DNA of 64,000 bases from Straminergon stramineum (GCA_963920665.1 OY987267.1:24552001-24616000); one strand, 5' to 3'; numbered from the stretch's first letter, positions 13,418-25,269 are shown. Numbers and translations: made by a program. The notes: generated by a model from the sequence alone, not told the origin.

Positions 13418-13570
13418 CACTAGTAGAAAGATGGACTTGGAGTACCAAGGAATAGTGTCAAAACTTGGTGCCAAGACCCTTATGGGTACCAAGCAAGTGC
13501 CCATATGGACCTTCGCCACCAAGCTTTCACACTATTCCTTGGTGCTCTAAGAATACCCTTTCTACTATTG
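13418..13570. mobile_element. 153-bp CACTA-type MITE with CAT target duplication
   Basis: The left end reads CACTAGTAGAAAGATGG and the right end, reverse-complemented, reads CAATAGTAGAAAGGG. Inner arms CCAAGGAATAGTG and CACTATTCCTTGG extend the inverted repeat. CAT directly flanks both sides (13415-13417 and 13571-13573). There is no internal ORF, so it is a non-autonomous CACTA derivative distinct in sequence from the one at 9.1 kb. Confidence 0.85.
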
Positions 13571-14233
13571 CATCAAAATTCCAATTATGTCCTCATCTAT
13601 CTACAATGTATCTTTTTTTTTTTTTTTCTGAAATGTATTCTTTGGGTGCGAAGGATACAATTGATGTGAGTGGCAATACAATTGTTTACAAAGCTCCTTT
13701 GTGGCATACTAAAAATATTTAAGAATACAAGATATCAAGTTGTTTCTAATTCCATTTTACAAAGGTCAACCAATCTAGCAAATGTAGAACTGGAGCCAAG
13801 AGTTGAAAAAAGGTGTGAGAGTACAAGATTAAAAATAATCCATTCTACATATGACACATTTGAAGTAAAAGGCATTCAATCCACTTGAAACATTTAGCAT
13901 GCCATCCCCTTCTTATCTTGGATACACTTTTAGCATGAATAATGTAATTCTGTAGTAGGTATGTATGAACAAAATTACTTTGCAAAAATTTGGTTCCAAA
14001 CTTTTTTTTATAGTTTCTAAATTTTTCCATCCACATATTGGAAAAGACAAATGCTTATATCGAGATTAAGAGTCCATGTCAATAAGGTATTGTTGCATTG
14101 CACACTTGTCAACATGCAAATCCAAAGTTCTTTAAAGATTGTACAATAGTCCATACATGAAACTACAAATCTTTGATGATTGAGTGACTATACAATTTCT
14201 TATAATATCACTTCATACTCAATCTTTCTAGTC

Positions 14234-14464
14234 TACATTGAATAGTGAAATTAGGTTGTCCCACGCTATATAAATACTTAATATTACATTACAAAAATGC
14301 ACTAGTTTTGAATTAAGTGTTGTTGTAATTAGAACTCATGAACCTTCATTTGTACAAATGGAAATATATGTAAAAATTTTTGTTGACTTTGATGGCTTGT
14401 AAAGTACCTTTTGGGGGTAAGTCAATCTAATTGTTAAAGCAACCTAATTTCACTGTTTAGTGTA
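14234..14464. mobile_element. MITE-like inverted-repeat element, copy 1
   Basis: The left terminus TACATTGAATAGTGAAATTA and the right terminus, reverse-complemented TACACTAAACAGTGAAATTA, form inverted repeats of about 28 bp ending in GGTTG. The interior (GTACAAATGGAAATAT, CTTTGATGGCTTGT) is repeated in inverse orientation at 32.1-32.3 kb. No ORF is present. A clear target duplication is not visible. Confidence 0.75.
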
Positions 14465-15660
14465 CTTTACATTTTAGAGTTTATAGGAAGTACCAAAGGT
14501 GGCGCTTACTAACTACATCCATGTGTCACTGTTACGAGAACCACCTCCAACCGACCCCATTCGCATCTGCTGGAACGCCGACCTCTCCTTGCACCTGTAC
14601 ACAACCGACATTGTACAAACCAAGGTAACATGAATCAGAAACCGACTTTTGCACCGAGGTCTAGAATTTCCCCACATCTCAAAACTTTCAGCACTTACGC
14701 AATTGTTACTGACTCTTCCTGCTACCGATCTCCATTACTGCACGAAAGAGACATGCTTAGCTTCGACAGACACAGAATAATTAGAAGCGTCTCCTTATAC
14801 AAAGGCAAGCACGCAAAAATACTGCGAAAATCCTTGATTCCCCACTCTTGTGCTGTTGTGCACACCACGAGAAACGCAAGGGTGCGACTTGCCACTCGCA
14901 TCCAGCGAATGGCTTTCTAGAAAAAGCAAGCCAGTGGCCCCCACGTCCCAGGCTCCTCATCCCGAAGTTGCCAAATTCACGTTTTCTTAAGAATTTGTGT
15001 CATCGCACAGTGTTTTTGCAGCATTCGTACTTGGAGCTTTGCCCCACGAGGAATCCATGTCGCAGCATCTGCACCAGAAGACTGGGAACCGATTCTGTGC
15101 GTAGAATTTTACGCTCTTGCTTGTGGCAACTCAAGGACTTACTACTGACTAGAGGTACTTAGCAAATACCAACCTTGGTTCTTCTTCCTCTCGCTGCAGA
15201 TTGGATTTTTTTTGTTTTCAGGGGAAATGGTGCCGTGATGGAGGTTCATGCTGTGTCGGGAGGGTGGGTGCTAGAGTGGTCCGGGTGTACTGGTTCTAGT
15301 ATTGTCAAAGCGACAGTGGGCGTGGCGGGCTTTCTCGTGGTCGCCTCTGGTGTTGTACAGGGTGTGCGACACCGATCGTTGCGATGGTACTCACACAAAG
15401 GACGTCTTGCCAGGGATAATAATAAGGTCGAAGTTATTCCACGTTACTCTGTGAAAACTTGAGAGAGGGTCGAGGGGTGTGTGCACCTCTCTGGCAAGTG
15501 CACAAGCTCACGATTTAGGTTACGATTACTGCGAGATTGGAGAGATTATGAGGAGCAGCACTCGTGAGGCAAATCTTTTTTTCTTCTTCTTTGGGTTGAA
15601 TTGAATTGGTGTTGAGTTTCTTGCAAGCGGCTTGCTGCTGTCGACACCATCGCGGATGTG
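14465..15660. other. Intergenic, balanced composition
   Basis: Several overlapping ORFs of about 95-105 codons occur (14630-15462, plus strand), but none resembles a protein family, they lie in different frames and no splice pattern joins them. This may be promoter-distal sequence of the large gene starting at 16190 or an unrecognised transcript. Confidence 0.35.
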
Positions 15661-15661
15661 C

Positions 15662-15960
15662 ACAGGAAGCTCTCATTCTTTTGTGGGATAAATATCGCCG
15701 GATTTCTACAAATACTGTAGTCTAGCTACAAGCCTACCGAAAAGTCTAGGCGAAAATTGTGAACAGGGAGTTTCCATTCTTTTGTGGGCTACATATCGCC
15801 AGATTTCTACAAATACTATAGCCTAGCTACAAGCCTATCGAAAAGTCTAGGCGAAAACTGTGAACAGGGAGCTTCCATTCTTTTGTAGGCTCAGATTTCT
15901 ACAAACACTATAGTCTCGCTTCAAGCGTTTCGGAAGTTCTACGCGAGAACTGTGATTATT
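15662..15960. repeat. Tandem repeat, three 101-bp units
   Basis: CATTCTTTTGTGGG (or GTAGG) starts at 15674, 15775 and 15876, an exact 101-bp spacing. The unit continues with GATTTCTACAAA, TAGTCTAGCTACAAGCCTA, AAAGTCTAGGCGAAAA and TGTGAACAGGGAG. Copies 1 and 2 are nearly identical; copy 3 is diverged and lacks the ATATCGCC block. It ends about 230 bp before the start codon of the large repeat-protein gene, so it sits in its promoter or 5' UTR. Confidence 0.9.
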
Positions 15961-16189
15961 CAGCCAGATTTCGTAGCAATTTTGCTGAAAATTTGTTGCA
16001 GATCGTTAGAGGAGAAGAGAAGTAATACCGATCCTTTCTTGGATTGGCGTACATGGAGAGTCTTTTCATATATTATGTCCCATCTTCAGTTACAAGGAAC
16101 TAAAACAGCGACTCCAGAATTCTAGTGAAGTGCAAATAATTTCGGACCCATTACATTGGTTAAAAATCGTGCAGGAGCCTGATGCCGCT

Positions 16190-17415
16190 ATGTCGAATCA
16201 AGCGACGAAGGAGCTGGAGGGGGAAATCGGAAACGCAAGCCAAGCTCCAGACAACCAGCGAGTAGCACTGGCGATGGCTAGGGCATCCGACCTCCCTCTG
16301 TTAATTGTCAGTGGAGCCGATTCTCCGAGGTCTAGAATCGGAAGAGGCTTGGAGTCCATTGGGGGTTTGACGGCGGAAACATTGCAGCGCATCTCTACAG
16401 CCGTCGGTGGGGTCGTGAAGTCGCCTGTGGTACGTTCTCTTGTGAATTCTTCGAGTTTGTGACGACGACGACGGGGTTTTGTGTATGCGTTTCTGAAGCT
16501 AATTGTGCGTCTGTTCTTACTGCCAGGTTTTAATGGCGAAAGTAGGAGGCCTCGCTTCGCCACGAGCAGTAACTCCCACTGCCTCTCCCGGAAGTTCCCT
16601 TGAGGAACGCGTGTATCATCTTGAAATTCAGGCAATTGTTTCGCCCTCACTTTCTTGTCACAATTCCTCGCACAATTCCTATCCATGGCCGTGTAGGTTT
16701 CGATTAGGTAGAGGATACTACGTAAGCATTTTACAATTATTTAGGAGTGTACTTTCATTGGGAGATCACTCAAAAGAACGCACTGGAGCGATCACTTTGG
16801 GCACTTCTAGAGCCTATCTCTCTTGACACCAATTTTTTCTCTCTCAATGCGTGAATTTCCTAAGCAAGCATTCGAAGCGTGAGATTGTAGACCGCTTTTG
16901 AAGAGATACTAAATAACCCTAATTTTCATTTTAAGATTAGTGACCATGGACACTTTTGCGAAGGCATGTGTACATGTGTACACCCTACGGTTGCTAATTG
17001 AAGACTGACCAAGTGTTGATTGGAAGAGATTAGTTGCTGTTGGTAACAGGGGTCAGTCAATAAGAGACAGGATCACGGTTTGAGTATCCTTGTTGCAGTT
17101 GATTATCTGAAATTTTAAGGGTTTGGTTAGAATTTTTTTATTGATGTTTCTCTGTGTGTTGACACTTCAGATGAAGAGCTTGGAAGAGAAGTTCAGTTCA
17201 ATGACTGTTGTGACGGAGTTAGACCGATCACCGCTTTCGCACAAGGAGAAGCCTCGGATAGCGAAGTCTCTACTGCAGGAAATGGAGACGGACAGGATGT
17301 TAGTGAAGCGTGTTCAAATGCTTGAGGATCGAATAAATGAGGTATTACTTCACTGAGATGCCTCTAATTGACAGGTTCCAGTCCCGTTGCAGTGGGGATT
17401 GCAAATGGCTAAGGC

Positions 17416-17448
<33 letters not shown>

Positions 17449-20400
17449 CTAGTTCTCAATGTTCTCTGTCTGCTTGTGCAGCGCATGGAGAGGTTTGAGA
17501 AGGCACTGTCAAGTATTCAATCCCGATTGGATCATGTCGAGTTTAGCAGGCGTGAGATTGTGGCTGGGTACGAGCATCAAGAGAGTCCTTCAGGTGAGCC
17601 TCAGTATTACGATGCCGAGCAACAGAGTGACAATTTTGAAGCTCTGGAAGCCGTCGAACAGAAATTTTTTGGAGCACATGATGTACCTGGTGAAGCCACT
17701 GGAGGTAGTCCTACACTTGAGAAATCACGTGTGAAGGAGACTTCGTCTGCTGCACCAACTACTGCCGAGCACGTAGAGCCTCTGCAGGAGATTGACGCTG
17801 GAAAGAATGATGATTTTTTGGATCCCCAAGTAGTATCTACTCCGGTGTACTCTAAGGAAGCATTTTTGACGCAGCCGATGAAATCCACTGCACCAAGTAG
17901 TGAGCCTGCAGAATCTGTTCATAGGGATGATGCTGGTAATTTGCCTGCATCTTCGGATCAGCAATTGGCATCTACACTTGAGGAACTCCATGGATCCTTT
18001 GTGACGCAGTCTTCGGCCCCCACAGCAAGTGCAAAATTCTTGGAAATTGCACGGGCGGTTACTGCTGAAAAGAGTGCCCTTGGACATTCATCTTCGGAGA
18101 CTCAATCTGCATCTTTACTCGAAGAGCCCCGGGAAGCCTTTCCGGAGGAGCCATCGGCTGCCGCTCCAGTTGCCAAGGCTGAAGAACATGCACAAGAGGA
18201 CGCTGCTGACAAGAGTGGCACCACCATTGCAGCTGCGGAGTCGCCATCGCCTCCAACTTTTGAGGCAACCCAGAAAGACTTCACGAAGGAGCCTCTGGAA
18301 GCTGCACCAAACGCCAAGCTTGCACAAGAACTGGCAACACAAGGGGTTGTTATTATCGCACTTGCATCTTCTGAATCACCAGTGACATCTAAATCTGTGG
18401 AGGAGCCATCGGTGGCTGTACCAAGTGCCAATTCTGAAGAGCCGGCACAGAAGGACACTGGTGACAAGAGTGTTACCATGACTGCTGCTGGAGAGTCACG
18501 AAAGGCATTTGCATTTCAGGATCCTCAGGAAGACTTTGTGAAGGAGTCTTTGGCAGGTGCACCAGGTGCTGCACCAGCACATGAACCTTCATCACAAGAG
18601 GATTCGAGTACAACTAGTGACATGGCACTTGCATCGACTGAGTCACCAGAGGCATCTAAGTCTGTGGAGGAGCCATCAGCAGTTGCTCCAGGCGCCAATT
18701 TTGAAGAGCCTGCACAAGAGGACGCCGCTGGCAAGAGTGGCAGCACGATTCCGGCTGCGGAATTGCCATCGGCGTCTTCATTGAAGGAACCTCAGGAAGA
18801 GTCTGTAAAGGACTTCATGGCAGCTACACCGAGTGCTGAATCTGCACAAGTACTGGGATCACAAGAGGATAATGATATGCAAGTCGCAGCTCCTGAGTCC
18901 CAAATGGCCTCTATGTTTGTGGAGGAACCATCGGCTGCTGCACCAAGTGCCGATTCTGAAGAACCTGCTCAGGAGGGTGTTGCTGACAAGTCTGATACCA
19001 CGATGGCAGCTCCAGAGTCGTCATTGGCGTCTTCATTGGAAGAACCCAAGGAAGGCTTTGAGAAGGAGTCTATGGGATCTGCACCAAGGGGCGAACCTGC
19101 ACAAGAGCATAGTGATATGGCAGTTGCATCTTCTGAGACCGAAGGGGCATCTAAATTTGTGAAAGAGGAACCGGCAGCTGCTCCAAGTGCCAATGTTGGA
19201 GATCGTGAACACAAGGCTGATGCTGACGAGAGTGGCACCATTATTGCAGGTGCGGAGTCACCATATGCATCTTCATTTGACGATCCGCAGGAAGACTTTG
19301 AGAAGGAGTCTTCGGCAGCTGCAACGAGTGCCGAACCTGCACAAGAACTGGAAACACAAGAGGATAGTAGCGTGGCACTTGCAGCTCCTGAGACCACAGT
19401 GAAATCTAAGTTTGCGGAGGACCCATCAACAGCTGTAGCGAGTGCCGGTTTTGAGGAGCCTGCGGGTGAGGATGCTGATAAGGGTGTTACCATGACAGCA
19501 GCTCCAGAGTCACCATTGCCAACTTCACATCAGGGTCCTCAGAAAGACTTTGAGAAGGAATCTTTGGCAGCTGCACCAAGTGCTGGACCAATTCATGAAC
19601 CTTCATCACAAGAGGATTCGGGTCCAACTACAGATAAGGCACTTGCATCTTCTGAACCACAAGTGGAATCCAAGTTTGTGGAGGAGCCATCGTCAGCTGT
19701 ACCGAGTGCCAATTTTGAAGAGCCTGCACGCGAGGATGAGGCTGACAAGAGTGTTACCATCACTGCAGCTGCAGACTCGGCATTGCCGACTTCACATCAA
19801 GGTCCTCAGGAAGACTTTGAGAAGGAGTCGTTGGCAGCTGCACCAAGTGCTGGAACAATTCATGAACCTTCATCACTAGAGGATTCGGGTGCAACTAGTG
19901 ACGCGGCACTTGCATCATCTGATCCACCAGGGGTATCTAAATTTGTGGAGGAGCCATCGTCAGATATACCGAGTGCCAATTCTGAAGAGCCTGCACAGGA
20001 GGAGGATGCTATCAAGAGTGATACCGTGATTGCAGATGTAAAGTCACCATTGGCATCTTCATTTGAGGAACCCCAGGAAGACTTTGAGAAGGAGTCTACG
20101 GCAGCGGCATCGGGTACCGAACCTGCACAAGAATTGGCAACACAAGAGGAAAGTGACATGGCACCTGCATCTTCTGAGTCACAAGAGGCGTCTAAGTCTG
20201 TGGATGAGCCATCGGCAGCTGTACCGAGTGCCGGTTCTGAAGAGCCTGCACACGAGGATACTGCCGACAAGAGTGATACTATAATTGCTTCTGGGGAGGA
20301 TCCTCAGGAAGACTTTGTGGAAGAGTCTTTGGCTGCTCCACCGAATGCTGGACCAGCACATGAACTTTCGTTACAAGAGGATTTGGATGAAACGAGTGAC

Positions 20401-23400
20401 AAGGCATTTGCTTCTTCTGCTCCACATTCGGCATCTAAATTTGTAGAGAAGCCATCGCCAGCTATACCAAGCGCCAATTCTGAAGAGCCTACACAGGACG
20501 AGGATACTGTCAAGAGTGATACAATGAGTGCAGGTGCAGATTCACCGTTGGCATCTTCACTTGAGGAACCCCAGGAAGACTTCAATGAGAAGGAGTCTTT
20601 GGCAGCCATATCGAGTCGCGAGCCTGCACAAGGATTGGCAACGGAAGAGGATAGTCATATGGCGCCAACATCTTCTGAGTCACAAGAGGCGTCTAAGTCT
20701 GTGGAAGAGCCGTCGGCAGCTGTACCAAGTGCCGATTTTGAAGAGCCTACACATGAGGATGCGGCTGACAAGAGTGTTGCCATGACTGCTGCTAGAGTTC
20801 CACCATTCGCATCTTCATTTGAGGGACCTCAGGAAGATTCTAAGAAGGAGTCTATTGCAGCTGCACTGAGTATCGAGCCTGCACAAGAATTGACAACACA
20901 AGAGGATAGTGAAATGGAACCTTCTGAGCCACAAGTGGCTTCTAAGGTTGTGGAGGAGCCATCGGCAACAGATGTGCCTATTGACAAATTTGAAGAGCCT
21001 GCACACGAGGATACTGTCGACAGGAGTGGTCCAGTGATTGCGGCTGTAGAGTCACCTTCGGAGTCCTCATTGGAAGCACACAGGGAAGACTATACGAAGG
21101 AGTCTTTGGCAGCTGAAGCAAGTGCAAAAGTCTTAGAACCTACAGAGGAGGATGAATCTGGAAAGAGTCCTATTGCTTTTGCACCTTTGGAAGCTCCATC
21201 AGAGTCTTTTTATGGAATACCTCAGGAAGCATCTTCGAAGGAGCCTTCGGGAACAAGTGTTCAACCTGAAGAACCTGCTCAAGAGAAGAGTGGGATCGTG
21301 CTTCCGGGTGCAGATTCAACATTGACGTCGACAGTGGAGGAGGGCAATCACGCAGCGAAGGAGGCTGAGTACAAATTAGCGGAGGATTTCAAAGTTCATC
21401 ATGAGGTAAGATTTCTACCAGAGTACTTGCAGTAAGCTAATGTACCGATGCTGGGTCATGATAAGTCTCCGCCCTCACATGCCATTACCCATCTGAAAAC
21501 CAGAAAGATCAAAATTTCTGTTTCAAGTATTACTGGTAGTACTGTTTTGAAGTGATTTTTTTTTGCTTTTGTGTGTACTTTTTCAGCACATCAAAAGTAA
21601 TGAGAAGGAATTTCCGAGCAGTCAGAGCAATTTGGCTCATGTCGGTTCCGACGAGAGTTTGGCTGCGGAGGACAGTGATGATCGTCTAGAGAGTGATCAA
21701 TCAGGTGAGGAGTTTTTCGACGCAGAACATGGCAGTGGAAACTTCGAGCCTTGGGAATCTGATGAACCGAAATCTTTCGAAGAGTTCGGTGTAGGCCCTG
21801 ATGAACCTGGTGAAGCCACGGGAATCAATGCTGCAGCTCAGAAGGAGACTCTGGTACCTGCATCAAGCGTGGAACCTGCAAAAGAACCTGAAAGAGAACT
21901 TGAACAAGAACCTGATCAAGCACCTGCACGAGAACTTGAACAAGATCATGAAAGCGCTGAACAAGCACATGCACAAGAACACGAACAACATCCTGAACAA
22001 GAAACTGAACAACCGTCTGCACAAGAACATGGACAAGAAACTGGAAAAGAACTCGGACAAGCAACTGCACAAGCATCTGGACAAGAGCCTCAACAAGACC
22101 CTGCACAAGAACGTGGACAACAACCTGCACAAGAGCCCACACAGGAACCTGAACAAGAACTTGGACATAAACCTGAACAGCAATCTGAACAACAACCTGC
22201 GCAAGAGCCGGAACAAGAGGATCAAAATAGTAACAGTGCTATGGCACTTCCACCTTCGGAGCCACAAGTAACATCTAAATCTGGGGAATCTCAGGAACCG
22301 CTCGCTGAGAAGCCCCTGGAAGCTGTACCAAGCACCAAATTTGAAGAACCTGCACAAGCGAATGCCGCTGACGAGAGTGGTACCCGTGACTTACCATTGA
22401 CATCCACAGCGGAGGAGCCCCAGATTGACACTGTTGTGTCCCCAGAGAAGAGTCTATCAAGTGCTTCCTTTCACCAAAATGGCAACCCTGAACTTCTGGA
22501 AAATCTCGAACAGAAATCTTCGGATGCACCAGGCACGAGTTCTACACCTCAGGAGGCACTTCAGAGAGAGCCTTTGACAGCTGCACCAACTACCGAGATT
22601 GCACAGGGACATGACGCTGGAAAGAGTGATAACGTGCACATACCGTTGGAGCCTCAATTGGAGGAATCAAAGGAAGCACTTGGGAATGAGCCAGTGAAAG
22701 CTGTACCAAGTTCCGAATCTACAGAACCTGCTCAAGAAGTTGGTGATGGACAGAGTGGTACCATACTTGCATCTTCGGAGCCACAATCGACACCTACATT
22801 GGAGGAGCCTCAGGAAGGCTTTGTGAAGGAGCCTTTAGCAGATGCAGAATCGACATCTAAATCTGTGGATCGTGAGGAATCACTTGCAGACGAGCCTTCG
22901 GGAGTAACAACAAGTGCTAAGCTTGCACAAGAGAGCGTTGCTGACAAGATTAATGCTGGACTTGTTGAAGAGTCACCTCTGACACCCATCGCGGAGGAGC
23001 CTCAGAGTGGCAGCATGGGTTCTCTAGTGGAGGGCAAGCATGGGCAGGACGAAGCCGATCATAAGTTCTTGGAGGATGTCAAAATTATTGCTGAGGTAAG
23101 ATTGCTTTCAGAGTAGATGGTTGAACATATTGATATCAGTCATTATAAGTTTGTTACAATGTACCATACTGAGGGCTCCTTTAGATCGCATTGGTTGAAG
23201 CAATAACAAGAAATCCTACACCTGATGGTTAGAAATCTATTATTATTTGCTTTACATCGTTTGTTTCAATGTCGACATTACATGAGTTTAAGGAACAAGA
23301 AGAGGTGATACTTACGTGGTTCCTACCGGTATGCTAGAAAATAATTGAGACAAAATTTCAAGGTACTGATGTGGCTTGGAAACTTCGAACCTATGTCCTG

Positions 23401-25040
23401 AATGCTAAGCATCATTAAAACTTGCTATCTCACCCCTAGTTGCACGTGATGTTGGTTCAAATTATAAGCTTGTTGCTTTGACCTGCGCAATCTGAAGTGA
23501 CCCTGAGAATCCCTCGAAAGTGTAATAGAGCCATCAATTGGAGTCTTTTGTGCACCCTAATCCTAAAGTAAATAATCATTGTCTCCAGTATTGTTGATGA
23601 TTCTGATTTTATCTTATTATATTTTCTTCTTATGTACTTTTTCAGCCCATCGAGGAGGCAATTCCGAGGACTCGAAGTGATTTGACGCATGATAAGTTGA
23701 ACCCCGAGACAGCCGAAGACGCCACAAAGCTTCAGAGCCAAGGGAGCTTTCTAGCGTTTGGGGCTACGTCGGTGGACTCCAAGGACGCCCTGGCGAAGGA
23801 GCCTTTGCCATCTGCCAAGTTACTAGAACTTTTTGAGGAGGAGAATGATTCTGGAAAGAGTGGTCCCGTGCTTGCGGACTCCCCAATGACTTCCACAGTG
23901 GAGGAGCCTCAGAAACCGCTTGCAGAGGAGCCGTTGGCAAGTGCAAAGTCGGTACCAAAGGGTCATCATGCCAGAAGGAGAGGTTTTTCTCGTTCCTCTT
24001 CGGAGCCACAATTTGCATATAAACTGGAAGAGCATCGGAAAGCGCTGGCCAAGGAGTCTTCGGTGGCTGCTGTTCCAAGTGCCTCGAAACTTGGTGAAGA
24101 TCATGCTGAAGAGGATTTTGGTGATACGCAATGCTTGCCGTTCAGAATTCTTGGGGAAGGCAAGCACCCACGAAAGGAGTCGGAGTTCAAACTGGTGGAG
24201 GATATCAAAAGTCCTGCGACGGTAAGTTTGCTCTACGCTCTCGTGAAAGTCTCTCATGATAACAAGCCTTCTCATAAAATTTGAACCAAACATTATGTGA
24301 AACTTAAGACGAGATAACAAGCTCAAAACAATCCGTTGCATTCACGACACATTCGACTTGACGTAACAAAGTGTCGAATGCTATCCTGTTAATTATCTTA
24401 AATGTTTTTAGCATGCCACATATGAGCACGACCTCCTTACACTCATTCTTGACAATTGCACTAGCGTTGACAATAGGGTCTTTCGAGTCACATATGTTCT
24501 CTTGTAAATCTGCGTTTTGTATTATGATACTATCCTATCTGGCTGAATTATCGAATTTAAGTACAACTTCTCGTAGATGAGTACAAAACTTTTTTTTTCA
24601 GTACATGATTTTGCGTATTTTATTGGACTAAATGCAGTTTCTACACATTCAGTGCCCTAGAGACGTGTAGGGGGCTAAGCTTGCTGTTGCTTGGATTAAC
24701 GTAATCTGAAGTGGCCCTGTGAGACGATTATGACGTGTATGGTTTTCGATATGTGCAGAAATCCGTAACAGCTTCAAGTCCCTATGTACTGGAACCCAAG
24801 CCCTCCAAGATCAAGGAGAAGAAGAAGAAAGAGAAGAAAGAGAGGAAACCAGATGCAACTGCGGAAGAGAAAGAGAGAAGGCTCTCGTTGGGAGTGGGAG
24901 AAATGGAAAGGAAAAACTCATTGAGAGCAGAAGAAAAGGATAGCAAATCCTCCCCGCGAGCAGAAGAGAAGCACAAGCAACCTTTCAGGCATTTGCGTGA
25001 CCGGCTCCGGCACGCCTTCAGTGTTAATAAGGAACCGTGA
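16190..25040 (+). CDS. Giant acidic disordered repeat protein, seven exons, three of them duplicates
   Basis: I do not recognise the family. Exons 16190-16429, 16527-16631, 17171-17341, 17482-21405, 21587-23095, 23646-24221 and 24759-25040 all break between codons and give 2268 residues. The intron after exon 2 appears to start with GC (CAG then GCAATT). Exons 2-4 encode heptad-patterned helices (LEERVYHLE, MKSLEEKF, RVQMLEDRI, RMERFEKAL), suggesting an N-terminal coiled coil. Exon 4 then encodes about twelve copies of an 80-88 residue acidic Ser/Ala/Pro/Glu repeat (consensus near FVEEPSAAVPSA, EEPAQED, ASSFEEPQEDFEKES). Exon 5 has an E/Q/P tetrapeptide tract. Exon 7 encodes a Lys/Arg-rich tail (KEKKKKEKKERK, then FRHLRDRLRHAF). 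No signal peptide or membrane segment is visible. A scaffold or cytoskeleton-associated role is conceivable but unproven. An apparent Met-run start at 17419 is intronic. Confidence 0.8.
17419..17448. repeat. (ATG)n trinucleotide microsatellite inside intron 3
   Basis: About ten GAT/ATG units lie between the donor at 17342 and the acceptor ending at 17481. Read in frame they look like a run of Met codons joined to exon 4, which would give a false 1338-codon single-exon gene start. The coiled-coil pattern shared across exons 3 and 4 places this repeat in the intron. Confidence 0.85.
18110..21060 (+). repeat. Coding tandem array, about twelve 240-267 nt units
   Basis: The marker GTGGAGGAGCCATCG (with variants) begins near 18142, 18397, 18664, 18919, 19158, 19414, 19678, 19945, 20200, 20443, 20700 and 20950. 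Each unit encodes an acidic stretch of about 80-88 residues. All copies stay in frame, so the array varies in length only by codon multiples, as expected for a translated, selected repeat. Confidence 0.9.
21870..22223 (+). repeat. Coding 12-nt periodic minisatellite (Glu/Gln/Pro tetrapeptides)
   Basis: About 118 codons follow a four-residue rhythm such as EPEQ, ELGH, KPEQ, QSEQ, QPAQ, EPEQ. At DNA level the period is 12 nt built on CAAGAACCTGAA-like words. Because both strands lack stops here, long antisense ORFs appear that are artefacts of the repeat. Confidence 0.9.
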
Positions 25041-25269
25041 AACCTCAAGGCCTTGTCAATCATTTTCTGTTCATCACCTAGGGTGTGTACCCTCCTGCAA
25101 GGGACCGTGTATAATATTCTTATAGGCGCAAATTTTGGCAGTGTACAAGAGAGGATGTATAGTCCAGGTATTTACTTGTATCAAAAGGTTAAGTCTTCAT
25201 ACCGATCAGAATTTTCTACTACAGTGATCAGAGCTTGTCTCTGTGAGGCCCTGCTGTAGCTTCTGAACA

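Noticed and set aside
16198..16686. 162-codon minus-strand ORF opposite the first exons of the giant repeat gene
   Set aside because: Its frame is open because the opposite strand is coding; it crosses an intron of the plus-strand gene and has no family resemblance.
18969..20609. Series of long minus-strand ORFs rich in Ser, Ala and Gly
   Set aside because: They mirror the in-frame coding repeat of exon 4 and recur with its period, so they are shadows.
21825..22357. Minus-strand Val/Leu-rich and Phe/Leu/Arg-rich ORFs
   Set aside because: They are antisense readings of the 12-nt Glu/Gln repeat, with no independent evidence.
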